A stretch of 7,440 bases of DNA from JAZLIL01 sp045617405. GTDB taxonomy: Bacteria; Bacillota; Clostridia; Lachnospirales; Lachnospiraceae. The notes under the pieces were generated by a model that worked only from the letters and a program-made list of their open reading frames with translations, did no database searches and was not told the origin of the DNA. Each line of letters begins with the position of its first letter. Position 1 is the stretch's first letter. The stretch is from NCBI GenBank assembly GCA_045617405.1, contig JAZLIL010000213.1:1-7440 (forward strand), given 5' to 3'. Both the position numbers and the translations under genes were made by a program. Positions 4,515-7,440 of the stretch are shown here, in pieces.

Positions 4515-6134
4515 ATGTCTACAAAAAAAGGTAATTTTTTGATACATGGAAGTATACTTGCTGTTACGGGCATAATCTCGAGGATTATCGGCCTTCTCTA
4601 CAGAATGCCCCTCGAACGCATTGTGGGACCTGAAGGTATGGCTTATTACAGCAATGCCTATGAAATCTACAATCTGTTTCTTCTGCTTTCGACCTACAGC
4701 ATGCCTGTTGCTGTTTCAAAAGTAATTTCAGCTTTTGAGGCAAAAAAGCAGTATACGAATTCAAACAGAACTTTTAAGCTTGCCCTGATTATCTCACTTG
4801 TTCTTGGCGGATCTTTTGCAACCGTGCTTTTTGTGTTTGCAAAACCGATTGCAACTATGCTCGGATGGCCCTCTATTGCAATTCCTCTCAGGATTCTTGC
4901 TCCGACCATTTTCGTTTTCGCTCTTGCGGGAACGCTTCGCGGTCTGTTCCAGGGGAAGAAGAACATGATACCTACATCTGTTTCACAGCTTCTTGAACAG
5001 ATTGTAAATGCAGTCTGCTCTGTTGTTGCTGCAATTCTTCTTATGAATTCGGCAGCAGATAACATGAAGGCTGTAATGGGTGCTGCGGGAAGCACACTCG
5101 GAACGCTTGCCGGTGCAGTTTTTGCACTTCTTTTCATGCTTTTTGTTTATCTTATTAACAGGGAGTTTATCAATAATCAAGTGTCAAGGGACAGAAGCTA
5201 TGAAATGAAGTCGGATCCGGAGATTTTAAAGATGCTCATTTTTACAATGCTTCCGATCCTTCTGAGTCAGACACTCTACCAGGTCAGCGGCATCATTGAC
5301 AGTGCCATGTTCGGAAACATTTTGGACGGCAAAGGAATCGCTGAAAGTGTCCGTGCCGTGTACTGGAATTCGTACAGCAATAAGTACAGACTGCTAAGCA
5401 ATGTACCCGTTGCCATTGCAACTGCTTTCAGCGTCACGATTGTTCCTAACATCGCAGGTAATTTTGCCGAGGGCAGGCTTGACATTATAAGAGAAAAAAT
5501 CAGTTCGGCAATAAAGCTGAATATGATCATTGCAATTCCTGCGGCATTTGGCTTTATGGCACTTGCAAAGCCGCTTCTTACGTTTATGTTTAAGGACAGT
5601 ACGGAACTTTCGGCAAATGTACTTAAACTTGGTTCGATAGCTGTTGTGTTCTTTGCTTATTCAACGCTGACAAACGGCATCCTTCAGGGCATCAGCAAGG
5701 TAAACGCGCCGGTTATTCACGCTGCGATATCACTTGCGGTTCACGTTGTATTAAACTATGTGCTTTTAAGCTTCTTTAACTTTGGCGCCTATGGTCTTAC
5801 AATCGGCAACATTACCTACGCATTTCTTGTAAGCGTTCTGAACTGGAGAAAAATAAGAGTTGAGCTTGACTACAGGCAGGAACTCAAGACATCGTTTTTT
5901 CTTCCGCTTGCAGCGGCGGCAGTTATGGGTTTGGCGGCTTTCGGAACTTATCACGGACTGATTCTTATTATCAGGAGCAATACCATCTGCTGCATCGTTT
6001 CGGTAATTGTTGCGGTAGTTGTATATTTTGCTGTTCTCATCTTAATTAGGGGACTTACCAAAGAGGAAATTCTTGAGATGCCCGGAGGAAGGACGATTTT
6101 TGGCATCCTGCAGAGAGTTCATCTCATAAAGTGA
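4515..6134 (+). CDS. MOP-superfamily polysaccharide/lipid-linked oligosaccharide flippase (SpoVB/YtgP-like)
   Basis: 539 residues from ATG 4515. Immediately before it is AGGAAGAGGA (4505-4514), whose AGGA core is 6 bases away, so this start is preferred to the in-frame TTG at 4485. The protein is almost entirely membrane-embedded, with about 14 hydrophobic segments, as usual for the family. The opening GNFLIHGSILAVTGIISRIIGLLYRMPLERIVGPEGMAYYSNAYEIYNLFL is characteristic of the SpoVB/YtgP group of COG2244 transporters. A central GSTLGTLAGAVFALLF segment and a LSQTLYQVSGIIDSAMFG segment correspond to the start of the second half-repeat. These proteins move undecaprenyl-linked precursors, including lipid II in some members, across the membrane. 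The exact substrate cannot be read from sequence, and assignment to SpoVB versus YtgP is open. It lies 62 bases after the lipoprotein stop and 13 bases before the next gene, consistent with one transcript. Confidence 0.9.
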   Translation: MSTKKGNFLIHGSILAVTGIISRIIGLLYRMPLERIVGPEGMAYYSNAYEIYNLFLLLSTYSMPVAVSKVISAFEAKKQYTNSNRTFKLALIISLVLGGSFATVLFVFAKPIATMLGWPSIAIPLRILAPTIFVFALAGTLRGLFQGKKNMIPTSVSQLLEQIVNAVCSVVAAILLMNSAADNMKAVMGAAGSTLGTLAGAVFALLFMLFVYLINREFINNQVSRDRSYEMKSDPEILKMLIFTMLPILLSQTLYQVSGIIDSAMFGNILDGKGIAESVRAVYWNSYSNKYRLLSNVPVAIATAFSVTIVPNIAGNFAEGRLDIIREKISSAIKLNMIIAIPAAFGFMALAKPLLTFMFKDSTELSANVLKLGSIAVVFFAYSTLTNGILQGISKVNAPVIHAAISLAVHVVLNYVLLSFFNFGAYGLTIGNITYAFLVSVLNWRKIRVELDYRQELKTSFFLPLAAAAVMGLAAFGTYHGLILIIRSNTICCIVSVIVAVVVYFAVLILIRGLTKEEILEMPGGRTIFGILQRVHLIK

Positions 6135-6147
6135 CGGACAAATCAGT

Positions 6148-7440
6148 ATGCTTAGATTATCGAACATTAAACTTAAACCCGGGTTCTCAGAAAGCGATCT
6201 TTCGCGGGCAATCGCTAAAGCGCTTGGAAATCCTTACTCAAGGAATATAAAATACAGTATCGCAAAGCAGTCAATCGATGCAAGAAATAAGGATGATATC
6301 AGAATAGTTCTGTCGGTTGACTTAAGCTGCTCAAATGAAAAGGAGCTTTTAAAAAGAAGAATTAAGAATCTCAGTGAGGTAAGTGAGAAGAAGTACGCTG
6401 TCCCGGAATGCGGAGATAAAGAGCTTCGAAACAGACCTGTGATTGTCGGAAGCGGGCCTTGCGGTTTGTTTGCGGCATACTATCTTGCAAAGCTTGGCTA
6501 CAGACCGCTCGTTATCGAACGCGGAGAGTGCGTTTCCGAAAGAGAAAAAACTGTTGAATCATTTTTTGCCGGAGCACCCTTGAAGCCTTCTTCCAACATT
6601 CAGTTTGGAGAGGGAGGCGCAGGCACATTTTCTGACGGAAAGCTTAACACAATGGTATCCGACAGAGAAGGAAGAATTCCCGAGATTTTCAGGACATTCG
6701 TTGAAAACGGTGCTCCCCCGGAGATACTGTATCTCAACAAGCCTCATATAGGGACCGATGTTTTAAAGATCGTTGTCACTTCGATGCGTGAGCGGATAGA
6801 GGCTTACGGCGGTGAGTATATGTTTGGAACAAAGCTTACCGATTTTGATATACGTGATTCGCACATTGAGGCATGTGTCGCAGAGGATGTTAACGGCAGT
6901 ATTAAAAGGATTCCGGCAGATGTTGTGGTACTTGCAATCGGGCACAGCGCAAGGGATACTTTTCAGATGCTTAATGACAGGCAGATTACGATGCACCGTA
7001 AGCCTTTTGCAATGGGCGTGCGGATTATGCATGATCAGTACCTTATAGATGTTTCTCAATACGGCGGAAAATCAGAGGATCTTAAGCTCCCTGTTGCCGA
7101 CTATAAGCTTACTTACACCACTAAGGACGGAAGGGCTGTTTATTCATTCTGCATGTGTCCGGGTGGCTTTGTCGTAAATGCTTCGTCCGAGAAAGGAATG
7201 CTGTGCGTCAACGGAATGAGCTACGCAAGGCGTGACTCGGGCTTTGCAAACAGTGCTTTGGTGGTATCGGTTAATCCTGAGGACTACGCCGCTTACGGCG
7301 ATACGGCCCTTGCTGGAGTGGCTTTCCAGCGTGAGCTTGAAAAAAGGATGTACGCTCTTGCTGACGGAAAGATTCCCTCACAAAGCTACGGAAGCTTTAA
7401 AGAAGCTTCGGAAAGCGATAAACAGGGTGAAAGACAGGAT
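6148..7440 (+). CDS. FAD-dependent oxidoreductase of the COG2509 type (3' end outside window)
   Basis: The frame stays open from ATG 6148 to the last base, giving 431 codons; relatives are usually somewhat over 500 residues, so the C-terminus is missing. An N-terminal domain of about 95 residues (LRLSNIKLKPGFSE...) precedes the dinucleotide-binding fold, whose glycine motif VIVGSGPCGLFAA has G101, G103 and G106, followed by LVIERG. Further family hallmarks are NIQFGEGGAGTFSDGKLNT (150-168), VVLAIGHSARDTF (about 260-272), PFAMGVRI, and CMCPGGFVVNASSE (335 onward). The C335 and C337 pair in CMCPGG is typical of this group and is not proof of a redox disulfide. The family is annotated as uncharacterised NAD(P)/FAD-dependent dehydrogenases; the substrate is unknown. 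It starts 13 bases after the flippase stop with only a weak ribosome binding site, suggesting coupling to the upstream gene. Confidence 0.9.
   Translation, partial: MLRLSNIKLKPGFSESDLSRAIAKALGNPYSRNIKYSIAKQSIDARNKDDIRIVLSVDLSCSNEKELLKRRIKNLSEVSEKKYAVPECGDKELRNRPVIVGSGPCGLFAAYYLAKLGYRPLVIERGECVSEREKTVESFFAGAPLKPSSNIQFGEGGAGTFSDGKLNTMVSDREGRIPEIFRTFVENGAPPEILYLNKPHIGTDVLKIVVTSMRERIEAYGGEYMFGTKLTDFDIRDSHIEACVAEDVNGSIKRIPADVVVLAIGHSARDTFQMLNDRQITMHRKPFAMGVRIMHDQYLIDVSQYGGKSEDLKLPVADYKLTYTTKDGRAVYSFCMCPGGFVVNASSEKGMLCVNGMSYARRDSGFANSALVVSVNPEDYAAYGDTALAGVAFQRELEKRMYALADGKIPSQSYGSFKEASESDKQGERQD

Noticed and set aside
4694..5137. 147-codon reverse-strand open frame inside the flippase gene
   Set aside because: A shadow of a membrane protein gene; its composition is explained by the sense codons, and no ribosome binding site or domain is seen.
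6763..7059. Open frames on both strands within the FAD oxidoreductase
   Set aside because: The reading frame from 6148 encodes continuous family motifs through this interval, so the others are chance frames.

Overview
The window looks like chromosomal DNA of an anaerobic Clostridia member, most likely Lachnospiraceae. This is inferred from the Lys-rich bS21 protein, the FnIII-type surface protein with a Gly/Asn/Ser linker, the YbeY sequence style (LSFP ... CFNPDSGELMLGDI), the DUF3048 lipoprotein and the moderate base composition. No species assignment is possible from the sequence alone. Every gene I can support reads rightward. I see no tRNA, rRNA, insertion sequence, CRISPR array or prophage gene.

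Layout. Bases 1-480 are the 3' end of a secreted or surface protein gene that begins before the window: a Gly/Asn/Ser linker followed by a fibronectin-III-like C-terminal domain. A strong sigma-A-type promoter (490-517) then drives rpsU (593-769, ribosomal protein bS21), which ends in a clear intrinsic terminator (780-812). A 277-base intergenic stretch follows, holding a 14-bp tandem repeat, a small hairpin and an extended -10 promoter (about 992-997). From there a run of five genes has no terminator between them and is probably one operon: a membrane HD-like protein (1047-2519), ybeY (2745-3242), a DUF3048/YerB-type lipoprotein (3319-4452), a MOP-superfamily polysaccharide or lipid-linked oligosaccharide flippase (4515-6134), and a large FAD-dependent oxidoreductase (6148 to beyond the window end).

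How the genes fit together. YbeY and bS21 belong to translation and rRNA processing. The lipoprotein and flippase belong to the cell envelope. The 1047-2519 protein sits in the place that pgpH (yqfF, a c-di-AMP phosphodiesterase) holds immediately upstream of ybeY in many Firmicutes. It keeps the PgpH outline (seven or so membrane segments, then a cytoplasmic HD domain) but lacks the large extracellular domain. It carries a long acidic linker and has lost several metal-binding residues (HD to HE, HH to DY), so it may be a sensor or pseudo-enzyme derived from PgpH. This is the most interesting gene here.

The non-coding DNA is also unusual. A five-unit, 40-bp tandem repeat begins inside the last codons of the HD-like gene and fills most of the gap to ybeY. 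The end of ybeY is itself tandemly duplicated (49-bp period) into the next gap. Both spacers therefore appear to have grown by duplication of the preceding gene's 3' end.
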